Below, one piece after another: positions 46,544 to 55,726 of a stretch of DNA of 64,000 nucleotides (positions within the stretch are counted from its first letter, which is position 1; every line of letters starts with the position of its first letter). The notes under the pieces were generated by a model, which saw nothing but the letters and a program-made list of their open reading frames with translations, had not been told where the DNA came from and did no database searches. A program made the position numbers and the translations under genes. This DNA comes from Cerina sp048266425 (lineage in GTDB: Bacteria > Bacteroidota > Bacteroidia > Flavobacteriales > Flavobacteriaceae), in contig JBLWZN010000025.1 in assembly GCA_048266425.1 (NCBI GenBank), positions 1-64,000 on the forward strand, read 5' to 3'.

Positions 46544-47836
46544 TCATTCCTCCTTGGCGGTATTCAGGAATTTGGGTTTTAGGGTTAGCATGGCCCAGGC
46601 CCAGTTTTGGGAATTGGCAGCGAATTCCTCAGTGGTACCCTTTAGTTCGTACATGCCATCTGTCGCAAAAAGTTGGGAGTATCCCAATTGGAGATTAAAA
46701 CCTTTAAAGTTTTGGGTAAATACCAGATCAACTTCCGTGCCAAGGGATTTGTCCCCGCTTGGAAGTCTTTGTTGGCCGTGAAAGTTCAATACTTTGATTA
46801 ATAAATTCGAGGCTTCGGCCAGTTTCATATTTGCTCCAACGTGGACATCTACCAGACCGATCGAATTTGCATGATTCCCAACATAAAAATAGTCCATAAA
46901 CCCATTAAACTTGTGATTGGTTCCATAAAGTGGAAAGAAGGCATGGGTCCTACCTGTTGTCCCAGGACCGTTGCCACTCTGAACCTCTGTCCCTGCCATA
47001 AAACCGATATTTTCAAATGCCTTATAGCTAAGGTCAAATCCCAGAAGGAACGCTCCATTCACTTTTAGATTTCCCTGTTGCTGACCGGTCTGGATAAAGG
47101 CATTGGCCGTGGATCCAAAATCATTCTGCATGTATTCCAAATGAGTTCCTATGGTCTGTAGGTAACTTTGGCCATCGGAAGTGGTTCCATCGGATTTAAA
47201 ATCCTGAAAACCATTGTTCAAGAGTAATAAACTGCCATTAAACTTTTCCAAACTCTTTTTAAGATACAGGTATTCCATAGTCTTATAGCTGAAAAAACCG
47301 GTGGTATAGTAGGTATTGCCGACCGACTGGAATCCGCTAGGGTCGTTAAAATCCTGATTATATGCCAAGGCGAGGTCTATTTGAAGGTCATTCTTGGCAT
47401 ATTTTAGTAGGGCAGCATCGTGGTTACGGCCTTGCTGTGCCCATCCTACGCTTCCCATAATACGCTGATCATCCAGATCAATGGTCTGCCTACCCAGTTT
47501 TGTGGAAAAATTTTGCCCTAGTCTTATGTCCGCCCAAGCCTCAAAAATAGAAAAGGAATTATTTGCATCTTCAGGTCTTAATTGCCTGTTTTCTCCCCAA
47601 ACCATAACGTCCTGAAGGCTTACATAGAACTTATAGGCATCTGCGTTATATCCGGCATTGAGGCGCAGCCTATTAGAAATGGCATATCCGGCATCGGCAC
47701 TGTCCGCAATAATGGTTCCATATCCGTGACGGTATTCCGTTCGCGGTCTAAACTCCCCATCCAATGTAAATTGGGCGGTACAGAACTCCACACTTAACAA
47801 TAAAAGAAAAAAAAGGGAATACGGGTTGAATTTCAT
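46544..47836 (-). CDS. Outer-membrane porin, alginate-export-type
   Basis: From the ATG at 47836 the protein has 430 residues: signal peptide (ends near EFCTAQ) and then a beta barrel whose blocks FRPRTEYRHGYG, WAQQGRNHDAALLKY and TKLGRQTIDLDDQRIMG match the alginate_exp domain. In Flavobacteriaceae such porins are often found at nitrate/nitrite assimilation loci. The divergent gene is the siroheme synthase, with Moco genes behind it, which fits that picture. The substrate is not shown by the sequence. Confidence 0.82.
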   Translation of the reverse strand: MKFNPYSLFFLLLLSVEFCTAQFTLDGEFRPRTEYRHGYGTIIADSADAGYAISNRLRLNAGYNADAYKFYVSLQDVMVWGENRQLRPEDANNSFSIFEAWADIRLGQNFSTKLGRQTIDLDDQRIMGSVGWAQQGRNHDAALLKYAKNDLQIDLALAYNQDFNDPSGFQSVGNTYYTTGFFSYKTMEYLYLKKSLEKFNGSLLLLNNGFQDFKSDGTTSDGQSYLQTIGTHLEYMQNDFGSTANAFIQTGQQQGNLKVNGAFLLGFDLSYKAFENIGFMAGTEVQSGNGPGTTGRTHAFFPLYGTNHKFNGFMDYFYVGNHANSIGLVDVHVGANMKLAEASNLLIKVLNFHGQQRLPSGDKSLGTEVDLVFTQNFKGFNLQLGYSQLFATDGMYELKGTTEEFAANSQNWAWAMLTLKPKFLNTAKEE

Positions 47837-48169
47837 ATCAATGTATCTGTTTTTGTCGGTTCTAAATCTAAAAATAATTTGGAAATGGGAATATAACCCA
47901 AATGCCAATCAAAAATACGTTAAGATAAATAATCAAAGAATGTCAAAAATCATTGTTTGTTAAAGGATAAAAATACTTAAGTAACCGTTTACTTATCCCT
48001 AAATTAGATGAACTAATTCCATGTTATATAAATAATTGGTTCACTTTGTCAAAATATTCTTGAGGCCTATTGGTACCCTTCTTAAGGGTAAATCTTTATC
48101 TTAGCAGAGGAATTGGGTGAATGCGAAAATCACTATTTATTTCAAAAACCTAAGAAAAACCAATCTGCC
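47837..48169. other. Divergent regulatory region between porin and siroheme synthase genes
   Basis: The region contains a 6-4-6 inverted repeat AAGTAA-CCGT-TTACTT at 47979-47994, inside a looser palindrome that begins GGATAA (47965) and ends TTATCC (47998). A short hairpin TACCCTT-CTT-AAGGGTA lies at 48074-48090. Their central position suits a regulator of both directions. Confidence 0.4.
47979..47994. promoter_or_regulatory. Candidate operator, 6-4-6 inverted repeat
   Basis: AAGTAA and TTACTT separated by four bases form a perfect short palindrome. The size resembles Crp/Fnr-type sites but the sequence differs from TTGAT-N4-ATCAA. The regulator is unknown. Confidence 0.3.
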
Positions 48170-48763
48170 ATGGAGCGCAATGAATTGTACCCCATCTTTT
48201 TAAAAGTTTCCCAACTGAATGTGCTTATCGTTGGCGGGGGGAATGTGGGATTGGAAAAACTCACCTTTCTGTTAAAATCCAGCCCCAATGCCCAGGTCGA
48301 AATGGTGGCCAAGGAGTTTAATGACGAAATTTTGGCTCTTGCAAAAAATCACAACATTAAGATTACCACGGCCGCCTATAGTGAAAACAGCTTGGAGAAC
48401 AGGCATATGGTGATAGCCACTACCGACGATGTTGAAGTTAATGGACAAATTTACCGGGATTGCAGAAACAGGAACCTGTTGGTCAATGTAGCGGATAATC
48501 CACCTTTATGTGATTTTTACATGGGGGGCATTGTAACCAAGGGCAACGTAAAAGTAGCTATCTCCACCAATGGGAAATCGCCCACTACGGCCAAACGGTT
48601 GCGGCAATTTTTTGAGGATGTAATTCCCGATAATATCGATGACCTCGTTAAAAATTTGAATGAATTAAGGAAAACCATCAAAGGGGATTTTGAGGAGAAG
48701 GTGGAGACCCTGAACGAATTCACTAAGGGTCTGGTCGAAAGGAAAAGCAAGGACGATCAATGA
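48170..48763 (+). CDS. Siroheme synthase: precorrin-2 dehydrogenase / sirohydrochlorin ferrochelatase
   Basis: From the ATG at 48170 (MERNELYP) the 197-residue protein has a Rossmann NAD site (LIVGGGNVGLEKL), the ADNPPLCDFYMGG block and ISTNGKSPTTAKRLR. This is the layout of Met8p/SirC or the N-terminal part of CysG. It oxidises precorrin-2 and inserts iron to make siroheme for nitrite or sulfite reductase. The methyltransferase part of CysG is absent, as in other short forms. MoaE and MoaCB genes follow in the same direction. Confidence 0.9.
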   Translation: MERNELYPIFLKVSQLNVLIVGGGNVGLEKLTFLLKSSPNAQVEMVAKEFNDEILALAKNHNIKITTAAYSENSLENRHMVIATTDDVEVNGQIYRDCRNRNLLVNVADNPPLCDFYMGGIVTKGNVKVAISTNGKSPTTAKRLRQFFEDVIPDNIDDLVKNLNELRKTIKGDFEEKVETLNEFTKGLVERKSKDDQ

Positions 48764-48995
48764 CAAAATCAGGCTATGGTAAACACCAATAGTTTGACGG
48801 AAGACTTGATTTATATTTGAAACTGATATCCATATTCCAGGAAATGGGTTGGTGCAGATTTTGGAGATTTACTTATGGGAATATCAACTTATCTGTAGAT
48901 GGCCCTATAATAAAGGCAGGCACTCCATGTGACAGGGTGATTGCCATGTATGGAGCTGGGGCGTTTTGCCGGACAATCATAAAATAAAATTGATT

Positions 48996-49439
48996 ATGGA
49001 AGTTAAAAAATCGAAGAACGTATTTCTCCAAGGACCTATTTCTCCCCATTTTATAGGGGACTCGATAGCAAAGCACCAGTCCAAGACCACCATTGGCGCC
49101 CACGATATCTTTTTGGGCCAGGTACGTGCCGATGTCATTGATGGCAAGACCGTATCGGCCATAGAATACACGGCATATGAGGAAATGGCAAACCAGAAGT
49201 TCTACGAGATCCGGGAGAAGGCCTTTGAAAATTTCGAACTCAGCTGTATGCACATTTACCATAGTTTGGGAACTGTAAAGGCCGGGGAATTGTGCTTGTT
49301 TGTCTTTGTATCTTCCCCCCACAGGAACGAAGCTTTCAATGGCCTGCGATTTATTGTAGAGGAAATAAAGGCACAAGTTCCTATTTTTGGCAAAGAACTT
49401 TTTGAGGATGAGAGTTATCAATGGAAAACCAATACATAG
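48996..49439 (+). CDS. moaE: Molybdopterin synthase catalytic subunit
   Basis: From the ATG at 48996 the product has 147 residues and the MoaE core: DGKTVSAIEYTAYEEMANQKF, CMHIYHSLGTVKAGE (substrate loop), VFVSSPHRNEAFNGLRFIVEEIK and the KE.FEDESYQWK end with its conserved Lys and Trp. It makes molybdopterin from cPMP together with MoaD. No moaD gene was found next to it; the 232-base gap before it has no supported frame. It is followed by the MoaC-MoaB fusion after 159 bases. Confidence 0.92.
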   Translation: MEVKKSKNVFLQGPISPHFIGDSIAKHQSKTTIGAHDIFLGQVRADVIDGKTVSAIEYTAYEEMANQKFYEIREKAFENFELSCMHIYHSLGTVKAGELCLFVFVSSPHRNEAFNGLRFIVEEIKAQVPIFGKELFEDESYQWKTNT

Positions 49440-49598
49440 ATTGCCCTAAAAAGTCGAATAAAAGCGTTTTACTGTATTTGAAAACAGGCTTACCAGGTAG
49501 CAAACTTCTTGATCGTAAAGATCGGGAGGCTTCCCCAGCCTTGATCCCGACTTTCCAGCTCGGGCACTTAATAAAATTGAAAAACCAGAAACAACACC

Positions 49599-50507
49599 AT
49601 GGTCGATATAACCCATAAAATTACCACGCTCCGAATTGCAACCGCGCAGGCGGTGGTCCAAGTCAGTTCCCAATCTACCATCGATGCCATAAAAAATGGA
49701 ACGGTGCCCAAGGGAGATGTATTTGCGGCCAGTAGGGCAGCAGGTCTTTTGGGGGTAAAGAAAACTTCGGACCTGCTACCCGATTGTCATCCTATGCCCA
49801 TAGAATATACGGATATATCCTTTGAAGTTAATGGACTCCAAATCACCGTTGTGGTTACCGTAAAGACCATCTACAAAACCGGAGTGGAAGTAGAGGCGAT
49901 GCACGGGGCCAGTATTGTGGCCCTAAATATGTACGATATGTTGAAGCCCATCGACAAGGGAATCGAGATACAACATATTAAACTTTTGGAGAAGAAAGGG
50001 GGAAAATCAGATTTTAAGGATGTCTTTGACGAAGAACTGAAATTCGCGGTTATCGTTTGTTCAGATACGATATCTGCAGGGAAAAAGGAGGATAGGGCAG
50101 GGAAGTCCATAATGGAAAAATTGAACGGGTATGGCTACAATGTATCGGAATATTCCATAATCCCCGATGAAATTGAGAAAATTCAGCAAAAGGCCATGGA
50201 CTTGGTGTCCCAAGGTATGGATGTGGTCATATATACGGGAGGAACCGGACTTTCCAAAAGGGATGTGACCCCGGAAGCGCTGTTGACCTTGATCGATCGA
50301 AGGATTCCCGGGATTGAGGAGGCGATCCGAAGTTATGGCCAAAACCGCATGCCCTACTCCATGTTATCCCGTAGTGTAGCAGGCACTATCAGGAACACCC
50401 TGGTTTTGGGCCTACCCGGCTCCACCAATGGTGCCAAAGAATCCATGGATGCCATTTTCCCCCACGTACTGCATAGTTTTAAGGTGCTAAAAGGGTGGAG
50501 GCATTAA
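49599..50507 (+). CDS. moaCB: MoaC-MoaB fusion protein
   Basis: The 302-residue protein fuses two Moco enzymes. Residues about 1-145 are MoaC (MVDITHKI, LLPDCHPMPIEYTDISFE, KTGVEVEAMHGASIVALNMYDM), which with MoaA forms cPMP. Residues about 150-302 are MoaB/MogA-like (FAVIVCSDTISAGKKEDRAGK, YTGGTGLSKRDVTPEAL, LGLPGSTNGAKESMDAI), which adenylylates molybdopterin. Such fusions are known in Bacteroidota. No moaA, moeA or mobA is in the window, so the rest of the pathway must be encoded elsewhere. Confidence 0.92.
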   Translation: MVDITHKITTLRIATAQAVVQVSSQSTIDAIKNGTVPKGDVFAASRAAGLLGVKKTSDLLPDCHPMPIEYTDISFEVNGLQITVVVTVKTIYKTGVEVEAMHGASIVALNMYDMLKPIDKGIEIQHIKLLEKKGGKSDFKDVFDEELKFAVIVCSDTISAGKKEDRAGKSIMEKLNGYGYNVSEYSIIPDEIEKIQQKAMDLVSQGMDVVIYTGGTGLSKRDVTPEALLTLIDRRIPGIEEAIRSYGQNRMPYSMLSRSVAGTIRNTLVLGLPGSTNGAKESMDAIFPHVLHSFKVLKGWRH

Positions 50508-50788
50508 AAATGACACAGCACCAATTCGGTGAAGAGCGAAGAAATAGAGCTTGCCTTACCAGAGTTATGGAAACCGTAGATTTACGGAAATGGGAATCCG
50601 AAGTTTTAAAAAGCTTAAATTGCATCGGAATTCATGTTGTTTATGAAATGAGCCATAACCATTCTTGATACCCACCGAAATCGAAGATTCACGAACACCA
50701 TAGTATAAAATAATAAGTAAGTGGGTAAATTATTATTGGCGAAACCGAAGGTTCACGAACACCTTTAAAAAACAATAAAAATAAACAG
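50508..50788. repeat. Spacer with a 25-bp direct repeat
   Basis: Two copies of a 25-bp word lie at 50675-50699 and 50739-50763 (form CGAAA.CGAAG.TTCACGAACACC), identical at about 22 of 25 bases. A related version occurs near 42835. The rest of the spacer has no gene. Confidence 0.5.
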
Positions 50789-52573
50789 TTGAAAAGAGCA
50801 TTGGTCATTCTATTTTTCCTCCAATTTGGCCCGCTGATGGCCCAGGACGACTTTCTGGCCAAGCAATATTACAATGATGGGGACTTTGAAAAGGCCGTGG
50901 TCTTTTATGAACGGCTGGTTGCTAAAAATCCGGGAAGGTCAGATTATACCGAAGGCCTGGTCGGGTGTTACCAACAACTCGAACGCTTTGGTGATGCCCA
51001 GGAGTTCTTGATCAAAAAGCTTGATGAACCCAATGCACAGGCCACGCTCTATGTGGAACTTGGCTATAACTATACCTTACAGGGGCTCCCCGAAAAAGCA
51101 GCTGAAAATTACAATAAGGCCATCTCAAAAATAGATGAAAACCCCAACTTTGGGTATATCATCGGACTTAGGTTTCAAAAGTATGCGTTGTTGGATTATG
51201 CCATAAAGGCCTTTACTAGGGGGATGGAACTGAATCCGCAAATGGATCTCAATTTTCAATTGGCCCGCATTTATGGGGAGCAGGGAGATATTGAGAAAAT
51301 GTATCAATCCTATCTTACCTTGCTTTTGGATGGAGGCACATCCCAAGCCGTGGTCCTAAAAAATATAGGGGATTTCATTACTTCGGACCCGGATAACCCC
51401 AACAACCTCACCTTTAAAAAGGTGCTGCTCCGGAACGCACAGCAGAATCCCGATCTTGTATGGAACCAATTGCTAAGCTGGCTTTTTGTACAACAAAATC
51501 AGTTTAAAAGTGCGTTTGATCAGGAAAGGGCCATTTACAAAAGATCGGAGACCCGCTCTTTACAGCGCTTGGAGGGACTCGGAACGTTGGCTGTGGAAGC
51601 TAAGGAATTTGAAACAGCCACCAAGATATTTCAGTTCATCGGGGATAATGCACATGACGGAAGAACCAAATTACGGGCCCAGCTAAACTTGATAGATCTC
51701 TCCCTGCAAGACCCGACCGGGAAATTGTTGGTCGAGGTGGAAAAACAATTTGAAAACTTGACGGAAACCTACGGGTATCAAAGCTCAACCCTACAATTAC
51801 AGCTCGATTATGCCCGTTTTTTGGCATTTAGGATGGACAAGCCGGACGCGGCCATTGCCATGTTGAAAAAATGCTTGGACCTGCAGCTGAACACTTTTAG
51901 TGAAGCCTATGTAAAAATGGAATTGGGCGATATTCTTGTGTACGATCGGCGGTTCAATGAGGCGCTTATCTATTTTACCCAGGTACAAAAGGACCTTAAG
52001 AACGATGTTATGGCACAAAATGCACGGTTCAAGGTGGCCCAGACCAGTTTTTACAAAGGTGATTTTGACTGGGCACTTACCCAATTGAAGATTCTAAGGA
52101 GCTCTACATCCCAACTTATCGCAAATGATGCCATGCAATTGAGCCTTTTGATATCCGATAATATGTTGGAGGATTCTACCTATACCGCTCTTAAAAAATA
52201 CGCAAGGGCCGACCTATTGGCGTATCAAAACAAGACCCAAGAAGCAATAGCGGAACTAGATCTAATCCTGACGGACCACAAGGGCGAAAAAATTGAGGAC
52301 GAGGCCTTGTTGAAACAAGGTCGATTATTGGAAAGCGTAAAGGAGTACCAAAAGGCCGAATTTGATTATCTAAAGATTGTCGAGTTCTATTCAGATGGAA
52401 TCCTAGCGGATGATGCCCATTTTGCCCTGGCGGAGCTTTACAGAAATTTCCTGGATGAACCTCAAAAGGCCCAGGAGCATTATGCCAAGATAATCTATGA
52501 CTATAAGGACAGTTACTATTTCCCCCAGGCACAGCGGTATTTTAGGCAACTCAGGGGAGACAGCGTGAACTAA
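50789..52573 (+). CDS. TPR-repeat exported protein
   Basis: The 594-residue protein starts at a TTG (50789). It has a signal peptide (about 1-18, ends GPLMAQ) and an almost unbroken series of tetratricopeptide helices (for example KQYYNDGDFEKAVVFYERLVAKNP and QARLLESVKEYQKAEFDY-like repeats) to the end. It acts as a periplasmic scaffold, partner unknown. In Flavobacteriia this gene precedes the DUF4286-rsmA-mgtE genes, as here. A downstream ATG is not in a better position. Confidence 0.85.
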   Translation: MKRALVILFFLQFGPLMAQDDFLAKQYYNDGDFEKAVVFYERLVAKNPGRSDYTEGLVGCYQQLERFGDAQEFLIKKLDEPNAQATLYVELGYNYTLQGLPEKAAENYNKAISKIDENPNFGYIIGLRFQKYALLDYAIKAFTRGMELNPQMDLNFQLARIYGEQGDIEKMYQSYLTLLLDGGTSQAVVLKNIGDFITSDPDNPNNLTFKKVLLRNAQQNPDLVWNQLLSWLFVQQNQFKSAFDQERAIYKRSETRSLQRLEGLGTLAVEAKEFETATKIFQFIGDNAHDGRTKLRAQLNLIDLSLQDPTGKLLVEVEKQFENLTETYGYQSSTLQLQLDYARFLAFRMDKPDAAIAMLKKCLDLQLNTFSEAYVKMELGDILVYDRRFNEALIYFTQVQKDLKNDVMAQNARFKVAQTSFYKGDFDWALTQLKILRSSTSQLIANDAMQLSLLISDNMLEDSTYTALKKYARADLLAYQNKTQEAIAELDLILTDHKGEKIEDEALLKQGRLLESVKEYQKAEFDYLKIVEFYSDGILADDAHFALAELYRNFLDEPQKAQEHYAKIIYDYKDSYYFPQAQRYFRQLRGDSVN

Positions 52574-52689
52574 GTCCATATTCAAATATCAAGTTCAAAC
52601 CCAAGTATGAAGCTCAAGCTGCAACTCATAAGGTTTGTGGGTATATAAGCATAGGAGGTTACTATTTTAAACGTCTAACATTTAAAACT

Positions 52690-53001
52690 ATGTTCATCTA
52701 CAACGTTACTACCAATATTGAAGAATCCGTTCAAGAGGAATGGTTGCAATGGATGAGAGAGATCCATATTCCTGAGATGCTGGCGACGGGAAAGTTTGTC
52801 CGGGCCAAGATGTGTAGGGTCCTTGTAGAAGAGGATATGGGCGGGGTTACGTATTCTGTCCAGTTTACCGTCCCAGACCGGGAGACCTTGCAGAGGTATT
52901 ATAAGGAAGATGCAGATATGCTGAGAAAGAGGGCCATGGATCTTTTTGCTGGTAAATTTGTATCGTTCCGGACCGAAATGGAAATTATTAGCGAGCATTA
53001 A
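52690..53001 (+). CDS. DUF4286 family protein
   Basis: The 103-residue protein has the DUF4286 pattern: MFIYNVTTNIEESVQEEWLQWM at the start, a central HIPEML region, and a closing FVSFRTEMEII strand. It has the size and alternation of a ferredoxin-like dimeric alpha/beta barrel domain. No function is assigned. It precedes rsmA by 72 bases, an order that I recall as conserved in this class. Confidence 0.88.
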   Translation: MFIYNVTTNIEESVQEEWLQWMREIHIPEMLATGKFVRAKMCRVLVEEDMGGVTYSVQFTVPDRETLQRYYKEDADMLRKRAMDLFAGKFVSFRTEMEIISEH

Positions 53002-53073
53002 AAAAAGGCGATTTTTTAGCCAATTGAAAGAGTTTGAATGGGTTCTTAATGTAACTTGCCACAAAACTATCCC

Positions 53074-53970
53074 ATGTCCAATAAAAAGTTGAAAGGGAAT
53101 CACCAACGTAAACCGAAAGCCAAAGACCCTGGGAAAGTGGATGGTCCTGTTAAGGCAAAAAAGCACCTGGGACAGCACTTTCTTAAAGATGAGGGGATTG
53201 CCAAGCAGATCGCGGAGACCCTTTCCATGGAAGGATATAGGGATGTTATCGAGATAGGACCGGGAACGGGTGTACTTACCAAGTACCTTTTGGAAAGGGA
53301 TATAGATCTTGTAGCGATGGATCTGGACAAGGAATCCATTGAATATTTAAACCATAGTTTTCTCCTGGAACATCCAAAATCCGCGCAGGGCAATGCAGTC
53401 CTAAAGGTGGTCGAGGCCGATTTTCTTAGGGTTGACCTAGCTTCCCTCTTTGGCAGTAGGCCCTTTGCCATAACCGGGAATTTCCCCTATAATATTTCCA
53501 CCCAGATCGTTTTTAAAATGTTGGAAATTAGAGGACAGGTACCTGAATTTTCCGGGATGTTCCAAAAGGAGGTTGCTGCACGAATTTGTGAAAGGGAGGG
53601 CAGTAAAACCTATGGGATCCTTTCCGTTTTGGTCCAGGCATTTTATGATGCGGAGTATTTATTTACGGTGCCACCAGAAGTTTTCAATCCCCCGCCCAAG
53701 GTACATTCCGGGGTATTGCGCCTGGTGCGGAAGCCCGATTTTAATTTACCGTGCGACGAAAAACTGTTTTTTCAGGTTGTGAAAACAGCATTTAACCAGC
53801 GCCGGAAAACCCTTCGCAACAGCTTAAAATCCCTTGCCCTTTCCGACGATTTAAGGGCGGAAGGTATTTTTGATAAACGTCCCGAGCAGTTAAGTGTATC
53901 CGATTTTATAGAACTGACAACGAAAATAGGGAACGATAGGAAGGGAACTAGTTCCGGACAGGGAGGATAG
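53074..53970 (+). CDS. rsmA: 16S rRNA (adenine1518-N6/adenine1519-N6)-dimethyltransferase
   Basis: From the ATG at 53074 the enzyme has 298 residues: a Lys-rich N-terminal extension (about 1-28), HLGQHFLKD, the SAM motif IEIGPGTGVLTKYLL, the catalytic NFPYNIST and PPPKVHSGVL, with the helical C-terminal domain FNQRRKTLRNSLK. It dimethylates two adenines near the 3' end of 16S rRNA. Loss gives kasugamycin resistance in other bacteria. It sits between DUF4286 and mgtE genes. Confidence 0.95.
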   Translation: MSNKKLKGNHQRKPKAKDPGKVDGPVKAKKHLGQHFLKDEGIAKQIAETLSMEGYRDVIEIGPGTGVLTKYLLERDIDLVAMDLDKESIEYLNHSFLLEHPKSAQGNAVLKVVEADFLRVDLASLFGSRPFAITGNFPYNISTQIVFKMLEIRGQVPEFSGMFQKEVAARICEREGSKTYGILSVLVQAFYDAEYLFTVPPEVFNPPPKVHSGVLRLVRKPDFNLPCDEKLFFQVVKTAFNQRRKTLRNSLKSLALSDDLRAEGIFDKRPEQLSVSDFIELTTKIGNDRKGTSSGQGG

Positions 53971-54183
53971 TGCAACGTTTTATCCTTCCTGATCCCGAAA
54001 ACTAAATATTTTCTCGTTGATCGTTGAAAGGTATTGGTCGTTCCGGGCACTTGAGACCTATGACCTTCAATATCCAAACTGAACTTGATACTTGGGCTTT
54101 ACTGTATCCGAGCAAACAAAAAACCACCGACCATCGTAGTATTTCGACGATTCTTACCGTAATTTGCAGGAAATTTGCTAACG

Positions 54184-55539
54184 ATGACACCATTTAAACT
54201 TAGCGAAGAATTCTTAGCCGAAATAGAACAGCTGATTGCCGACCGAAAGGATCCCGAAATTCTGGAACTTTTGGAAGAAGTGCATTATGCGGATATTGCT
54301 GAGGTCATCAATGAACTTACCAAGGAGGAAGCTACCTATCTTATTAAACTCCTGGATACCGTCAAAACTTCGGACGTTCTTACCGAATTGGACGAAGACA
54401 TCAGGGAGGCAATACTTGCAAGCCTTTCGGCCAAGGAAATTGCGGAGGAGATCTCCGAACTGGATACCGATGATGCCGCAGATATCGTTGCGGAGCTTCC
54501 TAAGGGAATGGTACAGGAAGTTATCTCCGAGATCGAGGACAGGGAACACGCAAAGGATATCGTCGATCTTCTTCGATATGATGAAAATTCCGCGGGCGGA
54601 CTTATGGCAAAGGAGCTGGTCAAGGTCAATGAAAATTGGAACGTACTTACCTGCGTAAAAGAAATGCGGGCGCAAGCGGAAAATGTTACAAGGGTGCACT
54701 CCATCTATGTGGTGGATGACGATGGGAAACTAAAAGGGAGACTGTCCCTCAAAGATCTTCTAACAACTTCGACCAAGACTCATATAAGCGAGGTATACAT
54801 CCCCAAGGTCGATTCCGTAAACGTAAACGAAGACCCTGAAGAGGTGGCAAGGATCATGTCCAAATACGATTTGGAAGCCATCCCGGTTGTGGATGAAATT
54901 GGTCGGCTCGTAGGGCGGATTACCATTGATGATATCGTAGACGTGATCCGGGAGCAGGCAGAGAAGGATTACCAAATGGCGGCCGGTATTACTCAAGATG
55001 TAGAGGCGGACGATAGTATTTGGAAACTTACCAAGGCCCGTCTCCCATGGCTCATCATCGGAATGATGGGGGGTATCGGAGCGGCAAGCATCATCAATAG
55101 CTTCCAGACCGTAATGCTGGAGTTTCCCATCCTCCTCATTTTCGTTCCGCTTATCCAGGCCACCGCCGGCAATGTAGGCGTGCAATCCTCGGCCATCATG
55201 GTCCAGGGACTGGCCAACGATACGGTAAAAGGGGAAGTCGTAAAAAGACTTTTAAAGGAGTTTATGCTTGGACTGATCAACGGGCTGGTCTTGGCCAGTA
55301 TCGTATTGCTCATCAGCCACTTTGCGTTCCATACCGAATATTTGGTCTCGGCAACCATTTGTATCGCCCTAATGTCGGTGATTATTATTGCGGCCTTGAT
55401 CGGCACCTTTATCCCGGTTTTCTTGGATGGTCGGGGCATAGATCCCGCCGTGGCTACCGGGCCTTTCATCACGACCGGCAATGACATTTTTGGCATTTTG
55501 ATCTATTTTTCAATTGCGAAGATGATCCTTGGATTTTAA
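54184..55539 (+). CDS. mgtE: Magnesium transporter MgtE
   Basis: From the ATG at 54184 the protein has 451 residues. It has an acidic N-domain (MgtE_N helical repeats, about 5-130), two CBS domains (about 135-260), and five membrane helices (about 285-451) with PLIQATAGNVGVQSSAIMVQG and DPAVATGPFITTGNDIFGI. These N and CBS domains act as a Mg2+ sensor that closes the pore. It is downstream of rsmA by 213 bases and has its own likely promoter (a GTAATTTG word near 54164 is one base off TAnnTTTG). Confidence 0.95.
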   Translation: MTPFKLSEEFLAEIEQLIADRKDPEILELLEEVHYADIAEVINELTKEEATYLIKLLDTVKTSDVLTELDEDIREAILASLSAKEIAEEISELDTDDAADIVAELPKGMVQEVISEIEDREHAKDIVDLLRYDENSAGGLMAKELVKVNENWNVLTCVKEMRAQAENVTRVHSIYVVDDDGKLKGRLSLKDLLTTSTKTHISEVYIPKVDSVNVNEDPEEVARIMSKYDLEAIPVVDEIGRLVGRITIDDIVDVIREQAEKDYQMAAGITQDVEADDSIWKLTKARLPWLIIGMMGGIGAASIINSFQTVMLEFPILLIFVPLIQATAGNVGVQSSAIMVQGLANDTVKGEVVKRLLKEFMLGLINGLVLASIVLLISHFAFHTEYLVSATICIALMSVIIIAALIGTFIPVFLDGRGIDPAVATGPFITTGNDIFGILIYFSIAKMILGF

Positions 55540-55553
55540 AAATCGCATGTTTT

Positions 55554-55622
55554 GGGCGCTCCCCGCCTTGGGGCGGGTCGGGCTTTCCGCGCTACGCGGT
55601 AGCTTGCTCCAATCCCTAGCGC
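55554..55622. repeat. G+C-rich intergenic repeat element
   Basis: The segment starts GGGCGCTCCCCGCC and ends AATCCCTAGCGC, with internal hairpins CCCGCC/GGCGGG and CCGCG-CTA-CGCGG and a closing pair GCGCT/AGCGC. This resembles a repeat family I recall from many Flavobacteriia genomes (GGGCGTTCCC...TCGGGCTTTCCGC...AATCCCTAACGC). It follows the mgtE stop and might also stop transcription. Confidence 0.55.
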
Positions 55623-55726
55623 AAATCCGAATCCTCTATAAAATAGACCTCGTGTAATTGATTTGATTGTTATTCGTTTATCATATTTTCAGGGCAAAAA
55701 CCAATAAGTAATATCCCATAACCACA

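Noticed and set aside
48844..48987. 47-codon + frame just before moaE, considered as moaD
   Set aside because: It lacks the ubiquitin-like pattern and the terminal Gly-Gly needed in MoaD.
48873..49421. 182-codon minus frame antisense to moaE
   Set aside because: Shadow of moaE, whose motifs are clear on the + strand.
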